From Morella rubra (lineage: Eukaryota > Streptophyta > Magnoliopsida > Fagales > Myricaceae), in the NCBI GenBank assembly GCA_003952965.2, contig CM025850.1:22318-86317 (forward strand): a stretch of DNA of 64,000 nt. The letters are read 5' to 3'. The first letter of the stretch is position 1. Every line of letters starts with the position of its first letter. A model generated the notes under the pieces. It made no database searches and was not told the origin of the DNA. It saw nothing but the letters and a program-made list of their open reading frames with translations. Made by a program: the position numbers and the translations under genes. Shown here piece after piece: positions 1-13,400 of the stretch.

Positions 1-3000
1 TTGGACTATGCGGGGCCATTGTCAGCTGAACTTGCTAATGTGGGCTGTTTCTATTTGGAGACATTGCTCGTATTATTTGCGGCGAATTTACAGTTATGGA
101 ACTAGCAGGTTGTGAGAATTGTTTTTGGCAGGTTGTGATTCGCGGATTATGGCCTTATTGCCATTACGCGTCGGCTTGGTGTTTGGTCGTGTGAGTGAGG
201 TTGAGTGTTAAGTTATGTACGGTGAGTACTTAAGAAATTGTTTGGAGTTGTTTAGCATTCGTTAATTCTGTATTAAGATTTTTTGGTTTGTATTTTTGCT
301 TTTATCTTTAATTGTTTGGTCTCTCGTTAGGGTGGGTATGCGAAAGTGTGGCTTATATTAGTCTCTCGTAGTTGAGTAGTGTTCTGTGGCAATCCAGCCA
401 TATTGAGGGTGTCTGTTAATGGTGGAGTACGCACGCGTATATTGGTGTGGCAATTGAGGTGTTATAGAGTGTCATGGCACTCGGTGGGCACGGATATAGG
501 TGCTGTATTGCTCATTGTGTTGTGTGAGTTGTCTCAGGGACTTAGCACAGTGGGGAGTGTGTTGGAAAGGTCCACCCCCCGGCGACACTTCAAGTTACTA
601 TACGCCATTTTGTGGGGGTCGAGGCACTCGCAACAAGTATCATTGGTGAGTACATTATGATGGTGGGGATAGTAGAAGGGCACCGTTTGGCACCAAGCCA
701 AGCCATGGGGGGTTGTTCGAAGACGACGCGAATTGGAGATCCTGTGAACGAACAGGGCTGTCGTCTTAACAACTCAGTTAGCCAAACATCGGACGTTCAG
801 GGTTTTTTCTCACGTCTGGGAGCGTGGCAAGTTGTAGATTTCCTGACGGGGCAGTGTACCATCGGGCGTGTCAAAAGGCCCGTCTCGGAGCCATGCGAGG
901 TGGAGACCGATGAGTCCATGCGTCGGTCTGTGGGCCTGTGTGGCCTAGGTCGCTACACCTAACCCACAGTGATAATGGCGCGCACATAATAAACATGGTC
1001 TGTGAAGCATTACCTTATAGGTATAGTCGCTGTGGGACAAGGAGAAGCCATCAAGTAATGTGCATTGGGCTATAGTTTCACAGTTGACTTTCTCGATGAT
1101 CAGGGTTTGTGGTAGCTAGATGGTCAGGATCCAGCCTTGGAATCGAATAGAAAGGGGAATTGGCCTACTAGTGGAGTGGGCCGATACAGGTGACTCTAAG
1201 ATTTGTCTTAATTGCGTGGTGGGCTACTTGTGTCGCGATAGGGCCTACTCCTTTTAGAATAAGTAAGTAAAGGATGGGTTCCACCGGAGTTAGAGAGCAT
1301 CGACCTGATATAGGGCATGCCGTGGGGGTTGTCAAGGCCATGCCCGGGGCACCCTGTCACCACCATGGCAGGCCTCTACCCCACAATCGAAAGTTGAGTG
1401 AGGCTTCGAGGGGCATGCCCTGGGAACCCGATTCGAATGCCCTGTGAATTATTCAAAATGCCTTGCGAAATTTCCCGAATGCCTTGTCAATTATTCAGAG
1501 TGACTCGTCCTAACCTCCGTCCTCCCCGGGGGGAGCATTTCGAGTTGAGTTGAGAAGGGGGAGGGACGAATCGAAGCGACACAGGGCTGAATCTCAGTGG
1601 ATCGTGGCAGCAAGGCCACTCTGCCACTTACAATACCCCGTCGCGTATTTAAGTCGTCTGCAAAGGATTCTACCCGCCGCTCGGTGGGAATTATACTTCA
1701 AGGCGGCCCGCGCGGCTATTCCGCCGCGAGGGCTTCACTAACGACACGTGCCTCTGGGGGCCGGATGGCCCCTACTGCAGGTCGGCTCAAAGTCGAGGCG
1801 TTTCAGTGTATTCGCTTCCAGTCGATGGCCCGGGCGCACGGTCGTGCTGACCTGCTTTACTAGCCTCTCGGCAGATATCTGGACTTGTGAGTAGGCGATT
1901 GACCATGGCTGTAGTCTTCATCTATATGCCCACGCACGGTGAGTTCTTGTCTTCGCACGCTCACTGCCGGTGCGTTTGTCAATACTCGCATATATAAGTG
2001 TGTGCGTACTTAGAGCAATTGTGCGGAAATCAACGGTCCTCCTTCGTTATTTATGGGTAGTTTGAATTACTATGTATTTTGGCTTTGTTCTTGCAGGGAG
2101 TGTCAGATCTACTCAGGGAGTTAGGGTTAGTAATGGAGTTAAAATCTGGAGGAATCTTGCTTCACATGCGACGGCTACATGGAGAGCGGACTCAGTGCGA
2201 GACTGCTTGTTCACCTGTCGTTGCTTTTGTTGGTTGGGTGACATCTATGCACACAATGGCTTTGGTGAGATTATACTAGCTTGCAGTCAGATAGATAGTG
2301 TGTATTATGGGAGTTTGGCCCTTCGGGGACTAGATTTTTGTTCATGCACTTGTTTATTGCGGTTCATGTTGTGCCCTCTTTGATTATGAGATCTTGAGAG
2401 ATGAGCAGGTGGGTTGACAAGAGAGGTCGTATGAAACGGCTTTTTGGCTTGCCACTGAATTTGTGCCCGGTAACAGATTGGGTCAGCATTTATAGTTCAC
2501 CGCTTATGTGGTACACCGTTTGTCCCATTGAGCAGGCGCCTTCCCTTGTGTCGTTCTAGCTTTCAAAAAATTCCGAAGTCTAAAATTGAGGATCGAGCGC
2601 GTTGCAGGGTCAGTGAAGCGCTGTGATTTTCTCGCCGTTTGATCTTCGTATACTGGAATATCAGAATCATAAATCGAGCTCTACCTTCTCTTGGTTTTCC
2701 TACGCTGGGAGATTTTCTGCTTGCCTTGGTTGATAGCGGGTTTTCTCTTCGAGCTTGTCTTGTGAGGACAGCACTTGCGTTAGTATTTTGGTTAACATAG
2801 TATTTGTGCATGCCCCAGCCAAACTCCAGCTCCTTCATGCCTGACGTGGGAGGAATCGTTCGTGCGCACGGGCCAGCGGTGGAGTTGTCCGACACTCGGA
2901 TTCTGGAAGCACTTGGGACGTGTGCGGATTCCATTTGGTTTTCCCAAAAAAGAGGGGCAAGTAGGTCCTCCCGTGGCGCCTCCTGACTTTCTCGCACACG

Positions 3001-4960
3001 GAATTTGACGGTTGAGTCTACATAATGAGTTGACTCGGTACCGCCTTCTTTTTTGCAGATCAGCAACCATTCAATCTCTTGGGCCTCTCCGCTGTGCGGA
3101 TTATTGTGATTAAATTTTGAGCTGGTGTATCGGAACCATTCATGCCATACTGTTTCATGGCTCTTATGTGTTTTGGCTCCGAGCGCTTAGTCGCCTATAT
3201 GCACACTGCAAGTCTATATATTATTCAAATGTTCGGGTTTTGATCTCGCCTGAGTCGAGAGTGTCTCAACTGAGCGTCGTTCTCTCATTATCCTCGGGAT
3301 TTATTCTTGCTACTAATGGGACTCTCCTTTTCGCGTTGACTTGTGGGTGGCGGTCTGTGAGGGTTGTAAGGTAGTAGGCAGGGGTAGCAAGGTGGGAAGT
3401 TACGTTCTGGTGTAATAAGTTCCAGGTGTTTGTCACAGTTGTTTAGGTAGCTTGCGCAGGTTCTGAGGCGTATATATTAGATTGATGTAAGGACAGTTGG
3501 AATATTTGGTGGTCTGAGCTTAGATGAGAAGGTTCAATGCGGTGTTTACGAATCTTTGTTGGCGTTTTTACTTTACGCTCTGCAGCTTTGTGAAGTTTGT
3601 TTTCTATTTCTGGATTGATACATTGACACACACTTTCGGACGACATAAGGGGGACAGATAATTGTGGCCTAAGCAGATTTGTGTTGAGCAGTTGGGCCGG
3701 CGAGAGGATACATTTCCGGACAATGCTTGGTTGGTGTTTAAATTTAAGCAGTGCGGGATGTCCCCTCTTTTCCAATGTTTAGAGGATTTCTGAGTTTCGA
3801 TTGCTGTGGTTTGAACACGCCCGGGGAAGAACCGCCGAAACGATCGTTCGCCAGTCCGATACCCCCGGGCCGGGTGTGGCGTTTCTTTCTTGGGTTTTCG
3901 GATGTTTTGATCGGCACGCTAGGATCCGACTCACAGGTGCTCTCACGCGCTTTCGTTTGCCGGCCGGGGGAGGAGCTCGAGGTTCTAGGTCTCTTCCGGA
4001 GCTCTGCAGTCATGGAGAGGGAGGCTGCCATGCGGGGGTCGTGAGAATTACGGGATCTCGGTTGTCCCGTTGCCCAGCCCTAGATAGCTCATTTGCTCGG
4101 AATTCGCATTTCGCACTACACGCTCGGAGGAGTTTTTGAGGTTGAGCCATTGCCCGCCGATACTTTCCCCTATTGTTTGCCTTACATTGTTGTCTGGATT
4201 CGTACGCGATAGAGTGCTCGACTTTCAACTTGTAGATTCTCTTGCATTTTCGGTTTTTTTATCGCATATGTTTTATATATACTAAGCTCATTGTTGCTGG
4301 GCGGTGGGGAATGGACATTCGTTGTTTTTTTTGCACAGGTCTCGAGAATTTTCACAGTGGTCTCAATGTGCCGGGGCGCATCGCTCCTGGACACCATACC
4401 GGGGCGATCATGTTAGCGGTGTGTTTGCGCACTTGTCGCTTTCAGATGTATGTGAATTCTTCTCTTATTTCCTGAGTCTGGCTACGTTGTCTGTAGTTGT
4501 CTCGTTTTCCACTATGGTTTTTTTGGTAGTGCTTGTAAGTGTCCCGTGTTGTATTACATCATTCACATTGTAAAATGAATGAAGCATCCCTGTGATTGAG
4601 CCGTCCGTTTTTCTGGTTTCTTATTTTTATGTACGTCGTGTACTGCTCGCCTCTATTAATCGTTTGTTTGCTGGCTTTTTATTTTGTGAATTGTGCTATG
4701 AGTCTTTTTATTTATTGGAAAAGATTGCATTCACACATCGGCGAACGATATTGCGCGGGCCAAATCAGGTGAATGTTTGTGAAACATTTACCCGCTGGTG
4801 ATTTTCGCCTTTTTCGAGAGCTTCGAGTAGGAAACGTTGATCGAGTATCGGGCGTTCCGCTCAAGTCGCAAGAGTCGGAAAGCGGAGCGGGAGTGAATTA
4901 TCTGCCATCCCGTAAATTTAACGGACCGATGTCGGAAATGTTAATTCCAGCCTTCGACTA
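1..4960. other. Gene-free, T-skewed, CpG-retaining island
   Basis: No host gene or transposon protein could be recognised in any frame. The plus strand has more T than A and more G than C over long stretches. CpG dinucleotides are frequent, unlike the AT-rich DNA that follows at 4,960. Open frames here are short, overlap on both strands and have composition-driven residues, so I call none. The stretch contains a small 21-base tandem array (1413-1497) and a TATA-like motif at about 1989-1998, with no recognisable product downstream. It resembles the longer island at 10.5-22.4 kb. A decayed or non-coding retrotransposon derivative is possible but not shown. Confidence 0.5.
1413..1497. repeat. 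Degenerate 21-22 base tandem array, four units
   Basis: Three consecutive 21-base units start at 1435, 1456 and 1477, sharing the core AATGCCYTG followed by an AT-rich tail. A related 22-base unit precedes them at 1413-1434. Unit 1 contains the palindrome TGAATTATTCA and unit 3 has a near copy. The array is too short for a satellite. It may be a remnant of a promoter or LTR repeat. Confidence 0.7.
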
Positions 4961-5045
4961 AGTCCGTATTCCACCTAGGTCCAAGCAATTTTGCATTTCT
5001 TTGACAAATTTGAGGATCCTGAAAAATTGGAAACTGTCAAATAAA

Positions 5046-5415
5046 ATATGAAGATTGAGAGAGAGGCCAGAGAGTTGAGAGAGAGAGAGAGGCAGAGAGT
5101 GAGAGTTGAGAGTTGAGAGAGAGAGACAGAGAGCAAAAGAGAGACTGAGAGTGAGAGGGAAAGAGAACCTTACTGGTTACCAGCAGGCAGTAGTGGTGTG
5201 GTAGAGAGAGAGAGAGAGAGGACTGAGAGAGGTGGAGAATTCCGAGTGAATGGCAAAATGGGCATGGGCCAAGTTGGCAACGGGCTTGGTGCAGCGCAGA
5301 GTGGTGAGCGATGGGCGGTGGGCAATGGCAGATGGTGGGCCAAGGCTGAAGCCTGAACGTGTGAGAAGAAAGAGAGAGGGAGAGAAAATTTGAAGAGAGA
5401 GAGAAAGAGGGAGGT
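5046..5415. repeat. GA-rich (CT-rich on minus) low-complexity block
   Basis: Long runs of GAGA with interruptions lie at about 5,050-5,160, 5,203-5,230 and 5,369-5,412, around a more complex GC-richer core at about 5,240-5,360. Read on the minus strand this is a CT-rich tract like plant 5' leaders. It is open for about 160 codons there, but the translation is Ser/Leu/His low complexity and is not called as a gene. Confidence 0.75.
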
Positions 5416-5424
5416 GTTTTTTTT

Positions 5425-5463
5425 TCAAAATAGGGTGAAATGGTGTGTTTCACCCTATTTTGA
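5425..5463. repeat. Perfect hairpin 1: 16-bp arms, 7-base loop
   Basis: The left arm is 5425-5440 and the right arm 5448-5463, with a 7-base spacer. The arm core is AGGGTGAAA against TTTCACCCT. A second hairpin with the same core follows 20 bases later. Confidence 0.85.
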
Positions 5464-5482
5464 TTTTTTGTTTTTTTAAGGT

Positions 5483-5512
5483 AGAGGGTGAAACAACGCC
5501 GTTTCACCCTCT
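5483..5512. repeat. Perfect hairpin 2: 12-bp arms, 6-base loop
   Basis: The left arm is 5483-5494 and the right arm 5501-5512, with spacer AACGCC. It shares the AGGGTGAAA/TTTCACCCT core with hairpin 1. The four arms together are four alternately inverted copies of one short word. Confidence 0.85.
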
Positions 5513-7895
5513 GCATATTAAAAAATAAATAGTTCCAGGCTTACAGTCTGAAAACAAGGTTGGCTGGGCTATAGGGATGGCAGGTCTAACTTATCGGTGA
5601 ATGAGTGGCCGCAGGACCGCATGATTTGCACTTCTAACTATGCATTTTGACGCTTTGCCTTCATATATTATATTTTGTCACCGATACACTATATATTTGG
5701 ATTTCTGTACTTTTAAATTGGTGAAATGATTTTTGGTGTGTGAATGATAATTTAAGTCATGTATATTTTTTTTATAGTGGATTATTTTTAATGAGGGTAA
5801 AATTATAATTTTGTTTAGGCAAAAATAAATTTCTGGGCCCAATTGACAGAAAATTTTTAAAAAGGAGTGTGTAAGGTTTTCTGAAACAAATGTTTTGGTG
5901 CATTGGTAATATGAAAAACTAATAGATTGAGGTGCACATTATCAAAAATCTTCTAGTTAGAGGGTGTAAAATATATTTTTCTCTTCCTTTTTATAATAAT
6001 ATTGTACATATTATTTTTGTGTTATTTGATTTTGTTTCAACTTATGTGGTTGTTTTTGTATTATAGGCTGATGAAAATTTGCTGTTTTCATTTATGACAT
6101 GCTAGCTGAACTGGTATATACAGTTAGCTAGGGTACAATCTTGGGATGTCGTCGACACGTACATTGGAACAACCGGAGCGTTCCATTTATGTTGATGGTT
6201 GAGTCGCAGGCTTTGTTTGTTTGGGAACCATGTTTGTATATGTGTGATGTATTTCCATTAATTATGCTGCTAAATTACTCGAACAATTGGGAGGCTATTA
6301 TTTCTGAATGCTTTATCGGTTAAGTATAAAGTGTTTCCATTAATATGTAATAATGATATTAGAATATAATTACGGTCCATATTTTTTAAAAAAAAGAATA
6401 TAATACAATTGGGAGGCTACATTTTTTAAAAAATATAGAATATAATTCGGCGCCACATTTTCGTCAGGTACGACCAGCAGTACTAATAATTTAACATAGC
6501 ATTTAGTTATTAAATTCTATGTTAAAAAAAGGTGTATTAAAATTGATGAATGAGTGATAAAAATAAAAATAGAATTTTGAAGTGTGTTTGATAAAAATAA
6601 ATTTTATTAAAATTTTTACGATCAACGTTATTTTAAATTTGGTTGATAATTTAAAAGTATATTTAAATTTTGTAGTTTATAATGTAAATTGTAAAATTTG
6701 TGATTGTTAGAGGGCAAAATGGTATTTTCTCCTAAAGTTGTCAGGTTTACGCGTTATATGTTACTGATCAACAGTGAGGTTTACTAGCTGTGACATCACC
6801 TTTCAATTAAGCTGAGCTGTAAATTGGACTTTTAATTGGTTTGTTTGTTTAATTGAACTGGAAATTGGTTAGTAAGATATTGTCTTGTTTTGCTGAGCTG
6901 TAAATTTGTCTTTTAATTTGTTAGTTTGTTTAATTGAGCTGGAAATTGGTTAGTAAGTTATTTTTTTGTGCAAATTGATTATTAACATGGTATTTGGGAA
7001 CAAAATTTTAATATAATTTTAGGGTAAAATTTTAAGAGTTAGTAAAAATATGAAAAAAGAATGAAAAAGTTGATAAAAAAAAAAAAAAATTTGTTGGAAA
7101 AAAAAAAAAGAGGAAATTGTAATGATGATAAAATTTTAGAGGTTAAAATAAATATCTTATCCTATAACTAATGGAATTTTCTATACTTTATTTGATGTGT
7201 GCGCCTAATGTTTATGTACATATACTTTAGTAATTGGGATTAATTTACCTTATTATTTAGAAGTAAAAACAAAATGAAAAAGTACATTGAGTTGGAGTTC
7301 GAACTAATTTTGAAATTAACAGCTCGGTTCGATTGGAGCTCTAGTTACAGTTTAAGCTCATAGGTTCTCTATGAATGAAGGTTATATTATAGAATAATTC
7401 TATAAAATAAATAAAAATTAGATTGGTTATTATGTATTTTTTATTTTGTTTGATAAATGTAGCTAGATTCTTTCGTGCTGAAAAATAAAAAATGCACATA
7501 ATCTCTTTGGCTTTAGAAGATCATAACAAGGCAAATGACTAAAGGTTTTGGCTCATAACTTTATTGTTCTTGCTTTTTTGAGCAGCTCTGGGATATATTG
7601 ACGACTATCTTCAAAATATTTTACAACAGATTTGCGATTCTCATGTTTTAGTTTATTATTGCGGATAATAATATATAGTATTTTTGGATAGCCACGGGCC
7701 ATTATATGTTTTAGAGTAAACAAAAATGAGCCGTACAGTTACCCAATCTATCGAGCAAACAAATATATTTTTTAAATATTTAAATAATCTTTTGTTTGTC
7801 TTCTACATAACACTTTGAATATAAAATCTCCATATATAATTTGTAAAAATAAAAAATATTATAATTTGATATAGGACGCTTTGATTTTATTTAAG

Positions 7896-8419
7896 GGTTA
7901 ATCACCTTTTTTCATCCCTGAGTTTTATACCCTTTTAAAATATCATTCCCACGTTTTAATTTTCGTCAATTTAGTTCTTAGTTTATTTTTGGTCATCAAT
8001 TTGATCCTTCCTTTTACTTCAGTTAGTAAAATATCTAATCACCTAACCGACATTCACGTCATGTCTAATCAGATAACAACATATGTACCAAAATTTAATT
8101 AAATAACTTAAAAATAATAATTACACATGATATCAAATGATGATATTTAAATAAAGGGTTAAAGATGTGGGTGTAATTCCTAATAAAATATATGCAGATA
8201 GGAAAAATCTTATGATAAATAAACGAAAGTTTACTATGCGTTCTTATGCTTTGCTTTTATAGTAGCTTTGTAGTCGAATGACTTTTAAGCTTTCAATTAA
8301 ATTCAAATTTATTCAAGGATGAATGAGCCTCAAAATGAGCCAAGCCCTACAACCCTACATTTTAATATCATCATTTGATGTTATGTGTAATTATTTTTTT
8401 AAGTTATTTAATTAAATTT
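7896..8419. mobile_element. Decayed foldback element with 55-bp inverted repeat
   Basis: Arm one (8091-8148) and arm two (8364-8419) are inverted copies with a few mismatches, separated by about 215 bases of unrelated sequence. Upstream of arm one, from about 7,896, the text resembles the terminal sequence common in plant Mutator-like MITEs (GGGTTAATCACC, then T-rich). The matching far end is not seen beyond 8,420, so the element is probably truncated. No transposase is present. Confidence 0.55.
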
Positions 8420-10499
8420 TTTACTTCATAAGTTTTAATATTTTAGAATAAATAATTATTTGAGATGGTATTTAAAAAGTAAGAGTTTATTAATAATGAT
8501 TTTGAGCTTTGATTCTGCAATAATCTCCTATTTTAGTTATATTATGCATGTTGACGTAATCATTAAGGAGAAGTTTGCTCAATATGAGAAAATTATTAAA
8601 ACATAAATTACATTATTAAAATTTTTATTTTCTTAGTGGTCTAAATTTGTAGGATAAGTGTGGGAGAACAATTAGCACTATAGTCTGTGGTACATACATC
8701 AACCGGTGATCTACTATATAATGTGTTACCATTAAACTACTAAACATATTACCAAGTTTGGACTCACTATTGAGATTGCTACAATTGGATTTGGTGTTAT
8801 TCTACCTATATGCCATAAGATGAAAATTAAAATTACTTGAAGTCTCTAGAGGATTCTGATTAATCACCTATAGTTGCATCATAGATTTAGCCATAGTACA
8901 GTTACTACTTCATTGATCGCGGACTCTATGAAACTGTTCGGCATTTGCTACAAGTTCTCCTATTTTTGAATTATTTGCTGGGACCGGATATTGTTAATAA
9001 AGATCTGCACCGACGGCCGTCCGCCCGGGCTCACGGGAGAACCCCGAGAGGTATTTTTTTTTGAGCGATTATACGCTTCATTAAAGACGTAACCTCACTT
9101 CCCTGTGTAAATTTCTAAAAGAGACTCTCATCGGGGGCCCTGGCAATTTTGCCTAACGTAATTTCGAGCCATCAAGAGTATGTTTATAAGGTTCGCGAAA
9201 AATTCAAAATAACCATGGTTTTAAATGCCTTTTTAAAAATCTTGATTTTAAAACCTGCGCTTTCAGAGCCCATCACTCAATTATATAATTACTCACTGAG
9301 GTTGACTTATTTGGTTTGTTGATAATCTGGTAGAAAAGTGTCCGAGGTACACCTTTGTTTATACTTAACTCTCTACCTCGCCATATACCGGAAGCATGAA
9401 TATTTCGTAGGGTTCTTTTAAATTATAAATACAAACGATACTACTTGCATAGATTTATATAAAATATAGAGATATACACAATCTACCCTTTGTCTGGTTT
9501 TTAGGGAATTAAGCGCTTAAAGACTCTAGATTAGTGGGTTTGACAGACTCGCCGACACTCGGCTCTACAGCGCTCTTCACTACCGTGTAAGGTGCAGGGA
9601 CGGAATAGGCTTCTAGTCCACTCTGCTTGCAAGCGATAGAGAAAGGGGCTTGGGCACGACTTTTGGACATTCCTCAGATCCAGTTGGCAGCGGGGATCTT
9701 AAGAGGATGTCGAGGTGATGAAGTTCCTTGCGCTCTCGTTTTTATTATTATCTTCTAATTATAATTTGAGTATTGAGAGTTTGTATATAAATTAGGTTTC
9801 TATTTTAGATGGTTGACGTATTTGAAGAATTTAAGTTTTTAATCTCTTTTTTTAAATCGATTTTAACTTTTAATGAACAATGTAATTGTGATTTATGTGC
9901 GTTGATGATATTTTCATTGTTTAGGCTGTAAGTTTAACCTTGATTCGGGATTAGGTGAGGATATCTATTGATAAATTCAGCTTATACTGTTTTTTTGATG
10001 TTTCTCTTTTAACAGCTTATTTAATAATTTTTTTAACATTAAGGAGGAATAAGGCCACTTTCGTTATAGGTAACCAGCTAAAGTCGTAATATAGTACTGA
10101 GTTCTGTGATTTTAATGATATTCTATATTATTTAAATTCGTGTCGCTCCTCTAGTTTAAATTTTAAAAAAAAATAAATAAATACTTAAGAATGCATCAAA
10201 GATCAGTGAGAGCAGACAAGATTTGGATGAATAATCTGTCAGATTTAGTCGTGCTCAGGCAGAGGCTTCAACAATTCATAGAGTTTTGATTTCCTTCTAG
10301 GCTTTCGCCAACCGTTCTACAAGTTTTACTAGATGTATTCACCTATTAATATTGTACCTCTCGAAAGGTATGGGTAACCACATCAAATCTGTGAAAGAGA
10401 ATAAATTTCCTTAAAACATTGTGAGCAGAAATACAAGAGATCAGAATTTTCATAGTGTGGATAAATTTAAAAATAAAATTTAAAAGAAAAAAGAGAAGG

Positions 10500-13400
10500 A
10501 AAAAACTGTAAAGGCCTGACTACTGGCACGCTAGGGAGTACCGGAACACGAAGGCCAAGTATAACAGACTATATTTGTCTGACACTCTTACACGGGGTAT
10601 AGGTTAAATCGAGACGGTTGCAGCTTCTGAAAATAATAGAGCCGCGACATTGTCAAAGTACACGTGTGGTAATCCAGCCAGACTGTTCTCTAAATAGAGG
10701 GGCCTATATTGGGGGTAGCCCTCAGCCAGGCCACGCGGTAGGTCCCACCATGTCATAGGTAGACTAAAATGAAGGCACGTGTTTAGGGCCGCGGATGCAG
10801 CGCAGCATGCGCCTAAGCTTTTGGCCGTCAGATAGCTTGCTGTTCCCACCGATAATGCCATCGCGCTGTGTCTTCAAATCCTTGGACGGTTCCTTCAACG
10901 GCAAATGACTTAAAATGCCACACAGAACCCTCGGGCCTTGGTGCCGCTCCGCGCAATTCCGTCTTCCTCGGCTCATCTCTCCACACCTCTCTCCGTTGTC
11001 GACTTCTCGGTTATTTTCCTCTCCTTCCCACTCACCTTCTTCTTGCTTGTCAAAACTTTGCCTACAGACAAGGACTCATCTACCGTAACGTTTCAAACTA
11101 AGTCCTCGAAATCTCCCAAGTGGCCCACAGGTGCATTCGCGGTCTCGTCCCCCATCGAACGCTACGCTCCTCATAACGTTTAAAAGACTATTCGAATAGC
11201 TCACGTTGACTTTTTGGACTTCTGCATTCATATATAAAGTTCTTTTGTTTCTCAATCTTTGTCTCTCTCAGTCGCGTAACCCGAACCTAATTCGAAAACC
11301 GTTGTGTTGCTCACTCGCGTCACATTCGTTGCCGCCCAGACTATTTAACGTTTCTCGTAGAGTGTACAAGGAATCCTTACCGCCGACCCAGGGGGCAGGC
11401 ATTTCCCGCAATAGATATAGATAACGCTGTCGCGTAACAGGTCTGGTCCTGTGTCGTGGTAAGCCGGTGCGGTGCTCCCGGGCTAGAGTACACGAGGGGC
11501 CTTCACCCCTCGAAATCAGACGCGGTCGCGCGGGCGGTCGCGCTCTAGTATCACCAGTCATGGGGGCTTGCGGTCCGGTCTGTGGCCGCTGAGGTGACGG
11601 ACAAAAGCTTGCGGCAGGGCATGGTACTGAGTTCGCGACAGCAGCGCGCGCGCCGGGAGATCAGGAGACCTAAAGAAAATTAGCTCAATTCTCAAAGAAC
11701 TGTGGGCATTATTCGCCAGGTGGTTTGCGACGTCCTAGGGTGGGATGGCGAGGAAGTTGGTTTACGAGGAAAGGACGGGAGACGGAATGACCTGGTAAGT
11801 TATGCGCTGTTTTTTGACTCTCCGGCTTAAATTGATTATGGCCTGAGAAGGATTCTTCTAACCAGCGGGAGGTAGTCCCGAGAATACCTGGGGGTGCGCG
11901 AGGTATAGTGAAGTGTCGGCTGTGGGCTGGTACACGCACCAGGTGCACGTGGTGGGTCACAGAGCGCAAACATTGAGGTGTGAGATCGCATGTGGGTGGC
12001 GAGTTGCACTGGATTCGGGCGGAGAGAGCGACGGGCTTTAGTCAACGATCACTGGATTTCCGTGTCGTGGGTGGTGCGCTGGGGTTTTGTTTCTCTGCGA
12101 TGGGCTACCTGGGCTTTTTTTTTTGTATAGTGGTACCCATGCGGTTATTGTTAGGGCTCTTAAACGCGTTCTCAGGGAAAGAGAATCTACGTCATCTACT
12201 TAGGTTGTTATTGTTGTTGTGACAGATGTGCTCGAGCATTAGGTTACTAGTTTCGCTCGTGAGTTTTTCCTCTCGCTTGGAATGAATTACACCTTCTTTT
12301 GGTGCCTGATTTGGTGTTGTTGTGGGTGTTTTGGGGCGCCTGCACATTGAGTACGTATGGCGTTTTTGACGACCGCTTTAGTGCAGATCGTTTCGTCCCT
12401 GCGAATAAGACTGTATTAAGGCCAAAGAGGCATTTTTTGGAGATCGTCATAAGTTTGGGCGTGTCTTAGATAGAAACTCTTCGATGAATTTTGCTCGCTG
12501 AAGTATGTTGGCTCATACGCGTAGAGAGAGTTAGTTTTAGCGCTTTTTCTTTTTTTTTCAATCTGCTTGAATTGAAGGTATCGCATAATTGTTCATGTTA
12601 CGGTTTTCTGACTTTTTCGGAAGTGGAGAAGCGCACGAAGATATATCAGTTGGAACCGTTTTTGCAGACCGACTGTCGTTTTGGTAGTTGAGATATTAAT
12701 CAGTTAAGGCGATGTTCAAGATCTGTTCCTCTCCATTACAGTGAACAGGCATCTATCGCTCGCTCTCGGTTCAGTGCAGTGGGTTTTCCTTTTTTGGGTA
12801 AGGCACTCTTGTTGAAGTTCACTTAATTGCGGCTAAGTTACGCGAGTCGGGGGGTTACTCAGTTTTATGGATTTGCTCGGGTAAAATTGATAGAGTGTTG
12901 GAGCGCGTTGCTGTGTTGTAATGGTGTGGGTGTTCCTGGCTTCATCACGTTAGAGTGGCCTCGGCAGTGTAGCAACAGCACGTGCTCCCCAATCGTTTTG
13001 GGGACGGGAGGCTTTTGATTGCCCCGATTTGAAGCAACCCTGAAATTGCTCTTCAGGAGAGAATCTGCAATATGTCTCCTAAAGTGTTTATTTTAAACAT
13101 GTTCCTGCCTTTCTTGTAAAGAGAATGTTGTTGTTTTTTGTTTGTTTCCTTTAAAAAGTTTTTCCGTTTGGGATCATTTCAAGTTTTTTCTGTCTTGGAC
13201 GTCAATAAGGGCAAGTAGAGCCAAGAACTGTGAGATGTTCGAATGAATGATTGGTGTTGTTAGTGGTTCACAGTATTTTCTGTTTAGCTTAGGGTGCATT
13301 GAGTGGGTTGTAATAGAACTTAAAGAATTTGTAATTTTGCATGTTATATGGGAATAATATAAAATTTATGTATTTTTTCGATGCGCATATGATATTTCAA

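Larger units (their letters stand above)
4961..10500. other. AT-rich intergenic DNA with repeat remnants
   Basis: Composition changes to strongly AT-rich with few CpG, typical of plant intergenic DNA. I see no gene. The stretch holds a GA-rich block with paired hairpins (5037-5512), many poly-A and poly-T runs, a foldback remnant (about 7,896-8,419), and a less AT-rich patch around 9,000-9,700 that could be retrotransposon debris. No protein domain is visible. Confidence 0.6.

Noticed and set aside
2563-3066. 167-codon minus-strand frame in the left island
   Set aside because: No recognisable motif, overlaps a second frame on the same strand, and has no supporting promoter or splice context.
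5037-5516. 159-codon minus-strand Ser/Leu-rich frame
   Set aside because: It is produced by the GA/CT repeat and hairpins; low complexity.
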